The notes under the pieces were generated by a model, which worked only from the letters and a program-made list of their open reading frames with translations, was not told the origin of the DNA and searched no databases. Positions 25,656 through 33,965 of a stretch of 40,775 nt of DNA are shown here, piece by piece (within the stretch, counting starts at the first letter, position 1; each line of letters opens with the position of its first letter). Made by a program: the position numbers and the translations under genes. The stretch is from Treponema sp. (GTDB lineage: Bacteria; Spirochaetota; Spirochaetia; Treponematales; Treponemataceae), in assembly GCA_018385315.1 (NCBI GenBank), contig JAHAZJ010000040.1, positions 1-40,775 of the forward strand. Reading direction: 5' to 3'.

Positions 25656-26846
25656 TTATTCTGCACTTAAAGCTTCCACAGGGTCCAATTTAGCGGCCCT
25701 TGAAGCCGGGTTATATCCAAAGAAAATACCAACCACAGCAGAGAACAGGAACGCACCAAAACACACTCCTAAGTTCAATGCAAAAGTCCAGTCCAAAATT
25801 AATACAGCAATAATGCTGATTATAATTCCAAATATAATTCCTAACACCCCACCGGTAACACTAATTGTTGCCGATTCAACTAAAAACTGCATTTTAATAT
25901 CCCGTGGACTTGCTCCAAGTGCTTTTCTAATACCAATTTCCTTTTTTCTTTCAGTTACAGTAACAATCATAATATTCATAATTCCAATGCCGCCAACTAA
26001 AAGAGAGATTCCAGCAATTGCAGAAAGCAACAAGGCAACTGTTCCTAAAGTCTCTTCTGTTTTTTCAATCATAGTTGTCATGGATGTAATAGAAAGACTT
26101 TTTTCCGCCCCTGTTAATGCAGTTGCATAATTTTCCAAATCTTCAGCAATTTTCGAAGCATAATCTTCTGATAAAGCCTTTATAACCATTTGAGATGCAG
26201 TTGGATTAGGATTAATCTTTTTCTTGTAAAAGCCTGAAGGAACAAAACATGTTGTTTTACTCTGTCCCAACATTGTGTCTTTATCAGCAAGAATTCCTTT
26301 TACTCTAAATCCAAACTGAACTCCATTCATATCGAAGGTTACAAGTTTTCCAATTGCATCTCCCTCTGGAAATAAAATTGTAGCAATCTCTGAACCAATA
26401 ATGATTTTTTGAAGTCCTTCCACATCATCTGTAATAGAAATAGATTCTCCTGTTTCAATTTCCAATGAATTTGCTTCTATATAACCACTTTCAATTGCTG
26501 TTACACTACAATTAGAAGAATTGTCTCCATAGCTTAAAGTCCCGCTGGAATTATAAGTAAGAAAAATTTCCTGTATATTGTCTATATTATTAAAAACCTT
26601 TTCCTTAAAAGCCTCATTTAAAGTTATAGACTTTCCGCCTCTTCTATAACGAAATCCAGAGGAAACCTGTATTAGGTCTAACCCCAAAGAACCAAATGAA
26701 CTTTTAATATTTGCGGTTGCACTTTGCCCAATTGTTGTAATGATAATTACAGATGTAACTCCAATAATAACACCAAGTAAAGACAAAAAAGTTCTGATTT
26801 TATTATGTTTAAACCCTTTAAGGGCATACTGAAAATCCTCAAGCAT
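25656..26846 (-). CDS. MacB-type ABC transporter permease
   Basis: 396 residues from the ATG at 26846, which gives the family-typical [30 protein letters not shown]; an upstream ATG at 26858 is possible. TM1 about 20-42, a large periplasmic MacB-PCD domain about 45-265, and three C-terminal helices forming the FtsX domain (ISLLVGGIGIMNIMIVTVTERKKEIGIRKALGA is diagnostic). It works with the ATPase encoded upstream in a mechanotransmission exporter. Overlaps that gene by 8 bp. Fourth gene of the export operon. Confidence 0.92.
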   Translation of the reverse strand: MLEDFQYALKGFKHNKIRTFLSLLGVIIGVTSVIIITTIGQSATANIKSSFGSLGLDLIQVSSGFRYRRGGKSITLNEAFKEKVFNNIDNIQEIFLTYNSSGTLSYGDNSSNCSVTAIESGYIEANSLEIETGESISITDDVEGLQKIIIGSEIATILFPEGDAIGKLVTFDMNGVQFGFRVKGILADKDTMLGQSKTTCFVPSGFYKKKINPNPTASQMVIKALSEDYASKIAEDLENYATALTGAEKSLSITSMTTMIEKTEETLGTVALLLSAIAGISLLVGGIGIMNIMIVTVTERKKEIGIRKALGASPRDIKMQFLVESATISVTGGVLGIIFGIIISIIAVLILDWTFALNLGVCFGAFLFSAVVGIFFGYNPASRAAKLDPVEALSAE

Positions 26847-27516
26847 AAACTTTACCATCCAATAATCTGATACAGCGTGGTGCTGAATTTCCTATTTTTT
26901 CATCATGAGTAACAAGAATTACTGTTGTTCCATTTCTATTAATTTCGTGGAACAATTCCATAACCATTTTACCTGTTCCCTGATCCAAAGCACCTGTTGG
27001 TTCATCAGCAAGAATCAATTTTGGTCGAGTTACTGTTGCTCGTGCAATTGCAACACGCTGCTTTTGTCCACCAGACAATTCTGAAGGAAGATGAGACAAT
27101 CGTTCTCCCAGCCCCATTTGAATTAAAGCTTTTCTTGCCATCTCTCTTCTTTCCCCAATTGGCACTTTCTGATACCTTAAAGGAACCATAACATTTTCCA
27201 AAATAGAAATATTAGGCAATAAATTATACTGCTGAAAAACAAAACCAATAGTTTTATTTCTAAGTGTAGCCAATTGATTCTGACTCATCTTTGAAATTTC
27301 TGTTCCATTAATAATAACTTTTCCTGCAGTTGGCTTATCAAGACAACCAATCATATTCATGCATGTAGATTTTCCAGAACCAGAAGGTCCCATAATCGAA
27401 ATGAACTCCCCTTCTTCCACAGAAAAAGACACATCATTCAAAGCAGTTACCAGAGTATCTCCCATCTGATACCTTTTAAACACATGTTCAAGTTCAATTA
27501 CCTTATTCTTAAACAT
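26839..27516 (-). CDS. ABC transporter ATPase, MacB/LolD type
   Basis: 225 residues from the ATG at 27516, which has AGGAG seven bases upstream; the TTG at 27522 is too close to that site. Walker A GPSGSGKS (43-50), Q-loop FVFQQYN, signature LSGGQ (147-151), Walker B LILADEP (167-173) and the H-loop in LVTHDEK are all intact. It energises the permease encoded next to it. LolD-like domain order and length are normal. Confidence 0.94.
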   Translation of the reverse strand: MFKNKVIELEHVFKRYQMGDTLVTALNDVSFSVEEGEFISIMGPSGSGKSTCMNMIGCLDKPTAGKVIINGTEISKMSQNQLATLRNKTIGFVFQQYNLLPNISILENVMVPLRYQKVPIGERREMARKALIQMGLGERLSHLPSELSGGQKQRVAIARATVTRPKLILADEPTGALDQGTGKMVMELFHEINRNGTTVILVTHDEKIGNSAPRCIRLLDGKVYA

Positions 27517-27527
27517 ATTCAAGCTCC

Positions 27528-28577
27528 TTAAAATGGTCTTCCACCGGCAGGCATTCCACCACCAGGCATACCTCCACCAAATCCATTTTTGTTAGAATTT
27601 TCACTAGATTTTTGTTCACTTGAAGGAGCATCCTTTTTAGTACCAGAACGCACTTCTTCTGCCATATTCTTTAATTCATCACCGGGTTCTACACCAGAAA
27701 TAATATTAATATATTTTGAACCATACATTTCATACTCAATTTCTAAGGTTTCTTCAGTACCATCTTTTAAAACTTTCTTTACAATTGGTCGTTTGTTTTC
27801 AAAACCAAGAACATTTTTACTTACAAGTACCAAAGTTTTTGGAGCAGTAATTTCAATTGTTCCTGTAAATGAAAAGCCAGTAAGAATTTCCTCTGGAGGA
27901 TTGTCAATTCTAATATCAGCATCAAAAACTGTTGAACCACGACTAGTTACTGTACCAACTCCAGAAAAATAAGATACATATCCTTCCACTTTTTCAGGAT
28001 ATGCAGGGAATGTAAATATTACTTTTTGATTTAAAGCCAGTTTCGGAATATCAGTTTCTGCAATTTCTACAGTTGCTTTTAAATAATCCCTATTAATGAT
28101 AGTTGCAATTTCATTTTTAGCTTCAAGATAATCACCTTCACGAACAGAAAGCTTTGCAATAATTCCATCAAAACGTGCAATACATTTTTTATCTTCCAAT
28201 TCTTGTTGTTTTACTTTAAGCTGCATTTCCAGCAATTCAACTTCTTTTGGAGATGCATTTAATTTTTTCTGAGCAATCTGCTGATTAAGATTTGCAATAT
28301 TATACTGTTGTTCCAGGTCTGACATTTTACAAATAACGTCACCTTTTTTTACCCTGTCCCCTTCCTTAAAATATACCTTTTCAATTGTACCACTAGAAGA
28401 AGCTGTCATTTGCTGTTGTTCAGCAGCAGAAATATTTCCAGAAATTTCAATTGTATTTTCATAAGTTTCTGTAAAAACTGTATACGTTACATCAGTCTGA
28501 CTTTCCTGGTTTTTACAAGATACCAGCATTAATGTTGTCAAACCTAATAAAACTGCAAATTTTCCATTCTTTTTCAT
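27528..28577 (-). CDS. MacA-like periplasmic adaptor lipoprotein (membrane-fusion protein)
   Basis: 349 residues. Signal peptide with lipobox LVSC (Cys about 21). Barrel-sandwich hybrid halves around GTIEKVYFKEGDRVKKGDVI and ARFDGIIAKLSVREGDYLEA flank a short helical hairpin about 95-130. A beta-barrel domain follows, and the chain ends in a Gly/Met/Pro-rich tail (GGGMPGGGMPAGG). It links the inner-membrane MacB-like pump to the outer-membrane channel. The hairpin is short compared with E. coli MacA. Five bp separate it from the ATPase gene's TTG-region. Confidence 0.9.
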   Translation of the reverse strand: MKKNGKFAVLLGLTTLMLVSCKNQESQTDVTYTVFTETYENTIEISGNISAAEQQQMTASSSGTIEKVYFKEGDRVKKGDVICKMSDLEQQYNIANLNQQIAQKKLNASPKEVELLEMQLKVKQQELEDKKCIARFDGIIAKLSVREGDYLEAKNEIATIINRDYLKATVEIAETDIPKLALNQKVIFTFPAYPEKVEGYVSYFSGVGTVTSRGSTVFDADIRIDNPPEEILTGFSFTGTIEITAPKTLVLVSKNVLGFENKRPIVKKVLKDGTEETLEIEYEMYGSKYINIISGVEPGDELKNMAEEVRSGTKKDAPSSEQKSSENSNKNGFGGGMPGGGMPAGGRPF

Positions 28578-28614
28578 TTTATCTTTCCTTCATTATCACA
28601 AAATTCTCAATTAA

Positions 28615-30039
28615 TTACTGTTCAATAAACAGTTTCTGCACTTCAATGTTGTACTGTATTTTTTTAATTCTATTTTTAAGCAAATTAATATATGCCTTCA
28701 TATACTGATTATCTGCTTTTATATATTCTGTTTTATTAATTATTCCAGACTTATAAGCACGACTCATTTCATCTCGAACCTCTTTATAATAAGTTATCTG
28801 CTCATTCAAAAGTTCCGATTCCCATTTTAATGTTTCAGCCTGGTTTTCATAACTTCTCTTACTTGAACTATATTTTTCATAAGCGTCTTCTACATCAAGC
28901 TGCTCTAATCTGGCATCCAAAACACCATTTTGTTTAGTAAGTTTCTGAGTTTTCCATCCAAATGGATTAATTGAAATATTAAATCCTAAGGAAGTGTTAC
29001 CTTGTTCCGAAAGTGGAACTGACAAATCAAGACCCAAACCAAGACCACCCCAGGAAGTTTCAAGTCCAGTTCCAATTGATTGGGAAACTACATTATCCTG
29101 CTTTGCCTGACTATATTTAACATTTCCGCTTAAAGTCCATTGTTTATTTGCAGCTCTTTTTAATTCACCAAGTTCCTGATTATAAAGTGCCTGACTAATT
29201 TGTGTAAAATTATTAATATCAAAACTGGAAAAATCTAAAAGCTCCACATTTGGCACACTTGTTACTAAATAATCAACCTCATAACCACACTTAGCTGAAA
29301 AATCCGAAAGCAGATTTTTTAATTCTCTGTAAGTTATTTCACAATCATTGTAGGCAGAATCTTTTTCAATCTGTGCAATTCTATATTTTGATGATGTTTT
29401 TGAATAACCATTTACAACAACTTCATCAAATTCCACAAGTTTATCAAGATAAGTCTCTCTATTCTGCATTAATGTTGAAGCTTTATCATAAATACCTTGG
29501 ATTGCAGAAAGAAAATCACCTTCGACTCCACGCTCCTGTTTACTTAAATTATCTCTAGCATTCTGCAAACTTCGAGCAGTTTCTAAGTTTGTTATTTTAC
29601 GATTTTCACTATTTCCCGTAATGATATCTGCAGAAACTTTTACATCTGTTCCTTTTACTGCAAATCCATCTTCTTTTATTTCAGAAGGCATAGAGGCTGT
29701 CACAGCAAGATTGTTTAAATCTGGAATTGTTACAGTTGCACTTGGCGTAAGTGAAACATCAGTACCAGTATCAGTAAAAGATAGTTTTCCATTTCCAGAA
29801 GAAAGATTTACTGAAACACCATTTTTAATGGTTGACTGTTCACTAGAAATTTCAGCTGCTTCCATTTTAATCTTCATACGTTCAAGACTATTATCAGATG
29901 CAGAAAAACCTTTTAGCAAATCTTCATATGAAGCTTCTTTTGTTGAAAAGAATTCTTCATCCATAAAACTTTGTCCGCTTAATAAAGCAGAAAAATACAT
30001 AAATGCTGTTAATACCAAAATTATCTTTTTCATATTCAT
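28615..30039 (-). CDS. TolC-like outer-membrane efflux protein
   Basis: 474 residues from the ATG at 30039. Signal peptide about 1-26 (ILVLTAFMYFSALLSGQ). Long alpha-helical, coiled-coil stretches (about 175-250 and 375-474) alternate with two Ser/Gly/Asn-rich beta regions (about 75-140 and 305-365), the layout of TolC-family channels. First gene of the operon with adaptor, ATPase and permease, so the operon encodes a complete tripartite exporter. Sequence identity to known TolC is probably low. There is no clear ribosome site, and the -10 box lies five bases before the ATG. Confidence 0.78.
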   Translation of the reverse strand: MNMKKIILVLTAFMYFSALLSGQSFMDEEFFSTKEASYEDLLKGFSASDNSLERMKIKMEAAEISSEQSTIKNGVSVNLSSGNGKLSFTDTGTDVSLTPSATVTIPDLNNLAVTASMPSEIKEDGFAVKGTDVKVSADIITGNSENRKITNLETARSLQNARDNLSKQERGVEGDFLSAIQGIYDKASTLMQNRETYLDKLVEFDEVVVNGYSKTSSKYRIAQIEKDSAYNDCEITYRELKNLLSDFSAKCGYEVDYLVTSVPNVELLDFSSFDINNFTQISQALYNQELGELKRAANKQWTLSGNVKYSQAKQDNVVSQSIGTGLETSWGGLGLGLDLSVPLSEQGNTSLGFNISINPFGWKTQKLTKQNGVLDARLEQLDVEDAYEKYSSSKRSYENQAETLKWESELLNEQITYYKEVRDEMSRAYKSGIINKTEYIKADNQYMKAYINLLKNRIKKIQYNIEVQKLFIEQ

Positions 30040-30044
30040 CAGCA

Positions 30045-30050
30045 ATTATA
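30045..30050 (-). promoter_or_regulatory. -10 box abutting the start of the TolC-like gene
   Basis: TATAAT on the minus strand, five bases before the ATG at 30039. A TGTACA half-match for -35 lies 19 bp upstream. Transcription would start at about the ATG. Confidence 0.4.
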
Positions 30051-30198
30051 ACAATAATCATTTTAATAATGTACATTTAGAACAAATTGTTATTAGTGAA
30101 AACAAAATTTTATATTTTTATAGACTTATGAGTTTTTTTTTCTTATATTTATATGTATAAAATATTACAAAATTTTCTTTAAATCGAGGATAACAGAT

Positions 30199-30474
30199 AT
30201 GACAATTAAACCTTTAGCAGACAGAGTACTTGTAAAAAATGACAAAGCTGAAACAAAAACATCAAGCGGAATTATTATTCCAGAAGTAGCACAGGAAAAA
30301 ACTCAGACAGCTACAGTTGTTGCTACAGGCCCTGGAACTGCTGATGAAAAAATCACCGTAAAAGTTGGTGATAGAATTATGTATGATAAATATGCAGGAA
30401 CACAGGTTAAGATTGATGGTGAAGATCATCTTATTCTTAAAATGAGTGACATTATTGCTATTATCGAAGCATAA
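30199..30474 (+). CDS. groES: 10-kDa co-chaperonin GroES
   Basis: 91 residues. N-terminal [12 protein letters not shown], the mobile loop (about 16-34, [15 protein letters not shown]), GPG turn and C-terminal MSDIIAIIE are all typical. It caps the GroEL ring. GAGGA upstream of the ATG. It is transcribed alone, far from groEL, and no CIRCE element is seen. An 11-bp odd palindrome AACAAATTGTT (30081-30091) sits in the divergent region shared with the TolC-like gene. Its stop lies 6 bp from the stop of the convergent TPR lipoprotein gene. Confidence 0.97.
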   Translation: MTIKPLADRVLVKNDKAETKTSSGIIIPEVAQEKTQTATVVATGPGTADEKITVKVGDRIMYDKYAGTQVKIDGEDHLILKMSDIIAIIEA

Positions 30475-30480
30475 TAAACT

Positions 30481-32334
30481 TTACTGATTTATTTTTTCTT
30501 TTAATAAAGAAGCACGGGCGTTACCAGGATAAATTGCAGCGGCGTACTCTAATGAGCGCATTGCATTTCTTCGGTCGCCCTTTTTTATGTAAATTTCTGC
30601 TAATCTGCAGTGCATTTCTGATCTAAGATAATTGCTGCTTTCCCGTCCAATTGTTTTTGAATACAATTCCAAAGCTTCATCCAATCTATTTGTGGAATAA
30701 TATGCATCAGCTAAATTCATACAAGCACCAGTTGAAACATAGGGCGAAACATATTTTTCTTCTACATGTCCACCACTTTCATAAACAACATATTCATATA
30801 ATCTGAATGTTTCAGCATATAACCCTTGTCTTGCAGCAAAATAGGCCGCAAATTCAGCCATTTTTAAATCAATTTTTGTTATCACATTCTGAAGCTGCAT
30901 CCAAAAATCTCCAGAGCGATCAAAATCATAGGTATTCACCATATATTTATAAAATAATTCATAAGCTTCAGTATACTGATCAGTTTTCAAAAGATAATTA
31001 AGAGTATATTGAACCAGAAGATTGTGAAATTTTACTTCCTGAGTATAGTTATCTTCAAGCATAGTCCACAAATCGGCAGTTTTCTGTTTTTCTGTAAATG
31101 ATGAATCAATTTTATATTTCATATCTAACTGCAAAATAGAAAGATATGGATTTTTTTCAATATTCAAAGCCTTTTCAAGACGAGAGGCCGCTTCTGACAA
31201 AGGAATAACACGTCTACTATCATATTTTTCCATTTCAAGACTAGCTAACCCCATTTCCCGCAATGTTTTTTCTTCTTTTGTTTCATATCTCTGTTCATTT
31301 GATTTATAGGCAAAATCAGAATATAAAGCTAAACCATCCTGAAATGTAGGCCATTGATTCACTGTATATAAAAGTAAATCATAGGCTGTATTAGTATCAT
31401 CTGTATTATTGGCATAAATAATGCTATTAGTTGTTATTGTCTGTAATAAGTCATTTTCTTCCTTAGTAACTATCTTAAAATCCTGAAGATTATCTGTAAT
31501 TTCTTTTCTGGCATCATTTGCTTTTTCAACTTCTGAAACTGCCATATAAGAGTCAGATTCCAAAGCAATTAATTGAATTTTTGAAGGGTGTTCTTTTTTT
31601 CCAGATTTTAAATTTGGATAAACATCAATAAATCTACGAGCCGCAACAACTGCTTCTGCCGCATCATAATAACGTCCACCATCAAAAAGCACCATTGCCC
31701 AGAAATAGGCATCGTCACCATCCGAAAACTGCTTTGGAGAAAGTGCGGCGGCATTTTCATAATTTCCCATATTCAAATGATATACAGCACAGTTTCGCAT
31801 CCATATTGAATCTGCAGCAGCTTTATATGCATCAAAATAAATTTCATAAAATTTTGGATCTTTATAATATTCTGGATTTTCCTGAGAATTAACCTTTTCC
31901 CGTTCAATTCGTAATACAGCTTCTGAATAAATGGAACCATACTTTGTCCCCCTTAATTCTTCACTTTTTCTTGCTGCCTCGTTTACCCGGTTATGTCTTA
32001 TTAAAAAATTAGAATAAATTGCAGTTAATTCCTGATTATGGGGATTTTTTTTAAGAGCTCGTTTCAATAGTTTTTCGCAAAGTTTTTCTTCACCAATCTG
32101 GGAATAACGCTTATACAAGCCAATATAAGACCAGCTGTCATAAGCAACTTTTTCAGTTCGTTTTAATTCTTTTATGGCAGATTTAAAATCTCCTTCCGCA
32201 ATATAAGAATCAATAACTTCAAAGTACAATGTTAACGACTTTTGCTCCGCCTTCATTTTGCAAGAAGACAGAGCAAGAGTTATTGTGAGTAAAATAATAA
32301 AAATAGAAATGATTGATTTACGAAGCTTTACCAT
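30481..32334 (-). CDS. TPR-repeat lipoprotein, unknown function
   Basis: 617 residues. Signal sequence with lipobox LALSSC (C25). Helical TPR-like repeats run along the whole chain (for example LYFEVIDSYIAEGDFKSAIKELK and the closing ADAYYSTNRLDEALELYSKTI, RLAEIYIKKGDRRNAMRSLEYAAAIYPGN). It is probably anchored to a membrane facing the periplasm and binds partner proteins. It overlaps nusB by 17 bp. The ribosome site AGGAAAGA is very close to the ATG. Confidence 0.85.
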   Translation of the reverse strand: MVKLRKSIISIFIILLTITLALSSCKMKAEQKSLTLYFEVIDSYIAEGDFKSAIKELKRTEKVAYDSWSYIGLYKRYSQIGEEKLCEKLLKRALKKNPHNQELTAIYSNFLIRHNRVNEAARKSEELRGTKYGSIYSEAVLRIEREKVNSQENPEYYKDPKFYEIYFDAYKAAADSIWMRNCAVYHLNMGNYENAAALSPKQFSDGDDAYFWAMVLFDGGRYYDAAEAVVAARRFIDVYPNLKSGKKEHPSKIQLIALESDSYMAVSEVEKANDARKEITDNLQDFKIVTKEENDLLQTITTNSIIYANNTDDTNTAYDLLLYTVNQWPTFQDGLALYSDFAYKSNEQRYETKEEKTLREMGLASLEMEKYDSRRVIPLSEAASRLEKALNIEKNPYLSILQLDMKYKIDSSFTEKQKTADLWTMLEDNYTQEVKFHNLLVQYTLNYLLKTDQYTEAYELFYKYMVNTYDFDRSGDFWMQLQNVITKIDLKMAEFAAYFAARQGLYAETFRLYEYVVYESGGHVEEKYVSPYVSTGACMNLADAYYSTNRLDEALELYSKTIGRESSNYLRSEMHCRLAEIYIKKGDRRNAMRSLEYAAAIYPGNARASLLKEKINQ

Positions 32335-32761
32335 TCTTTCCTATTTTATCAAGCACTGCGTTAATAAATTTATAGGAATCATCGGTGCCGTATTCTTTTG
32401 CAATATTAACTGCTTCGTCTATTACAATTCCAGCCTGAGCTTCTGGGACAAATACTAATTCATAAATAGAAGTTCTCAGAATAGCCAGTGTAACTTTATT
32501 GATACGATCTTTACTCCAGTTTTCAGACAAATGATCCTCAATCAGTTTGTCTATTTCACTTATATGTTCAATTGTTCCTGCAATTATTAAACTTGCAAAT
32601 ACTTTTGAATCCTGAGGATCCATTGTATTAGATTCCTCTGGTGTGTTATCAACATCAGATTTTGTCCATGAGAATGTAAGTAAGTCTTCTAAACTGGCTT
32701 GTGTTACATCCCATGAATAAACTGCCTGAAAAGCTAAAATTCTGCCTTTTCTTCGTGACAC
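32318..32761 (-). CDS. nusB: Transcription antitermination factor NusB
   Basis: 147 residues from a GTG start with GGGGGAA upstream. Starts SRRKGRILAFQAVYSWD as expected (family pattern R-x-x-A-x-Q-x-L/V-Y). Later come RINKVTLAILRTSIYELVF and AGIVIDEAVNIAKEYGTDDSYKFINAVLDKI, diagnostic of NusB. It binds boxA RNA with NusE (S10) in rRNA antitermination. Length normal. One bp separates it from the SurA-like gene. Confidence 0.94.
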   Translation of the reverse strand: MSRRKGRILAFQAVYSWDVTQASLEDLLTFSWTKSDVDNTPEESNTMDPQDSKVFASLIIAGTIEHISEIDKLIEDHLSENWSKDRINKVTLAILRTSIYELVFVPEAQAGIVIDEAVNIAKEYGTDDSYKFINAVLDKIGKNGKAS

Positions 32762-32762
32762 C

Positions 32763-33848
32763 TTAGTTCCCCCAGGAAAGAAGCTTATCTAAATCAGCAC
32801 CAGTTTTTTTGTCTTCCACATATTCTGGTTTATTTAATTCATCGGCAACCTGCTGTGCAGCAACCTGAAGGTACTGCATCTGCTTCTGCTGTGTAAGACT
32901 CTGTTTAATGTAATCATAAACTGTTACTGTTGTTTCTGGCTGAACTACATCACTTAAAGCAAGCATTTTTGCTGCATATTTCTTTTCCAAAGTAAGGAAT
33001 CTGTAATCAGATGTAGTTTCATTTACATCACAAGTAAAACCATCTTCTACAGTAAAAAGTGCAGAAAGATTTTCAAATGTCATACTTAAGCTTTCTGCAT
33101 ATTCCTGTCTTTTTGGAATAAGCATTTCACCAGCCTGGAAACCAGATCCTTCTTTATTTGCCTGGGTAATAAGATCCTGAACTGAAAGCTTTTTAGCATC
33201 ATATTTTGCTTTAAGATCATTTGCTTTGATTTTTGCCGCTTCTGCATTTGAACCTTTTGGAACAATAACCATGAAAACTTTAATCATATCATTCCAAACA
33301 AATGATGTTTTATTGCTTTCATATGCCTGACGGATTTCTGTATCAGTTGCTGCTACAGCCTGAATTTCTTTCTGTTTCTGAGAAACAACATACTGCTGTG
33401 CAATCAACTGTGTTTTAAGATAAGCCTTATATTCAGCAACGTTCATTCCAACCTGTTCTGTAAGAACCTGGTCTAAAGTTTTTCCCTGCTGTTTTACAAG
33501 TAAATCATTTAATTCTTTTTCTGTAACTATAGCTCCAACAGATGCCTGCATTTCCTGCATGAAATACTGATCTACTGTGCTATCTGGAATTGTAATACCA
33601 GCTTTTGTTGCAGCCTGAACAACAAGTTTTTCTTCTTTCAAAGCTTTAAGAACTACTTTCTTTTCCTCAAGTGAAAGTTTTCTTCCAGCCTGTTTTTCAT
33701 AAATTCCACAACGATTTTTTAACTGTTTAACAGTAATAGATTCCGATTTATTATATTTTACAACAGAAAGAACCTGTAAATCATTCTGTGCAAAAATTGC
33801 TCCAGAAACTATAAATAACATTACTAAAGAAAGTGCTAATTTTTTCAT
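32763..33848 (-). CDS. Secreted SurA/parvulin-like chaperone (PPIase domain degenerate)
   Basis: 361 residues from the ATG at 33848, which gives a clean signal peptide (KKLALSLVMLFIVSGAIFA); a TTG at 33869 would add residues before it. The N-terminal half is helical (EKKVVLKALKEEKLVVQAATKAGI, then DQYFMQEMQ and YKAYLKTQLIAQQYV), like the SurA chaperone module. The middle, IKVFMVIVPKGSNAEAAKIKANDLKAKY, matches a parvulin domain but lacks the usual catalytic His pattern. It likely assists folding of envelope proteins in the periplasm. First of three genes with nusB and the TPR lipoprotein. Confidence 0.75.
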   Translation of the reverse strand: MKKLALSLVMLFIVSGAIFAQNDLQVLSVVKYNKSESITVKQLKNRCGIYEKQAGRKLSLEEKKVVLKALKEEKLVVQAATKAGITIPDSTVDQYFMQEMQASVGAIVTEKELNDLLVKQQGKTLDQVLTEQVGMNVAEYKAYLKTQLIAQQYVVSQKQKEIQAVAATDTEIRQAYESNKTSFVWNDMIKVFMVIVPKGSNAEAAKIKANDLKAKYDAKKLSVQDLITQANKEGSGFQAGEMLIPKRQEYAESLSMTFENLSALFTVEDGFTCDVNETTSDYRFLTLEKKYAAKMLALSDVVQPETTVTVYDYIKQSLTQQKQMQYLQVAAQQVADELNKPEYVEDKKTGADLDKLLSWGN

Positions 33849-33903
33849 ATACGTAATTTCCTTTTCCAAATATTATTCTTCGACATATTGCCGCTTTGTA
33901 TAT

Positions 33904-33942
33904 ATCCTTATAACCACAATAAAAAAATGGGGTTACAAGGAT
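33904..33942. other. Inverted repeat between alaS and the SurA-like gene
   Basis: Twelve-bp arms (33904-33915 and 33931-33942) with one mismatch that can be G-U in RNA. The 15-base loop holds the T-tract (minus strand) rather than the flank, so it is not a classic terminator. Confidence 0.5.
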
Positions 33943-33965
33943 TTTATTTCTTTTAAGAGAATTCC

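Noticed and set aside
30046..30198. CIRCE (HrcA) operator upstream of groES
   Set aside because: No TTAGCACTC-N9-GAGTGCTAA-like sequence; only a short AACAAATTGTT palindrome, which is common in AT-rich DNA.
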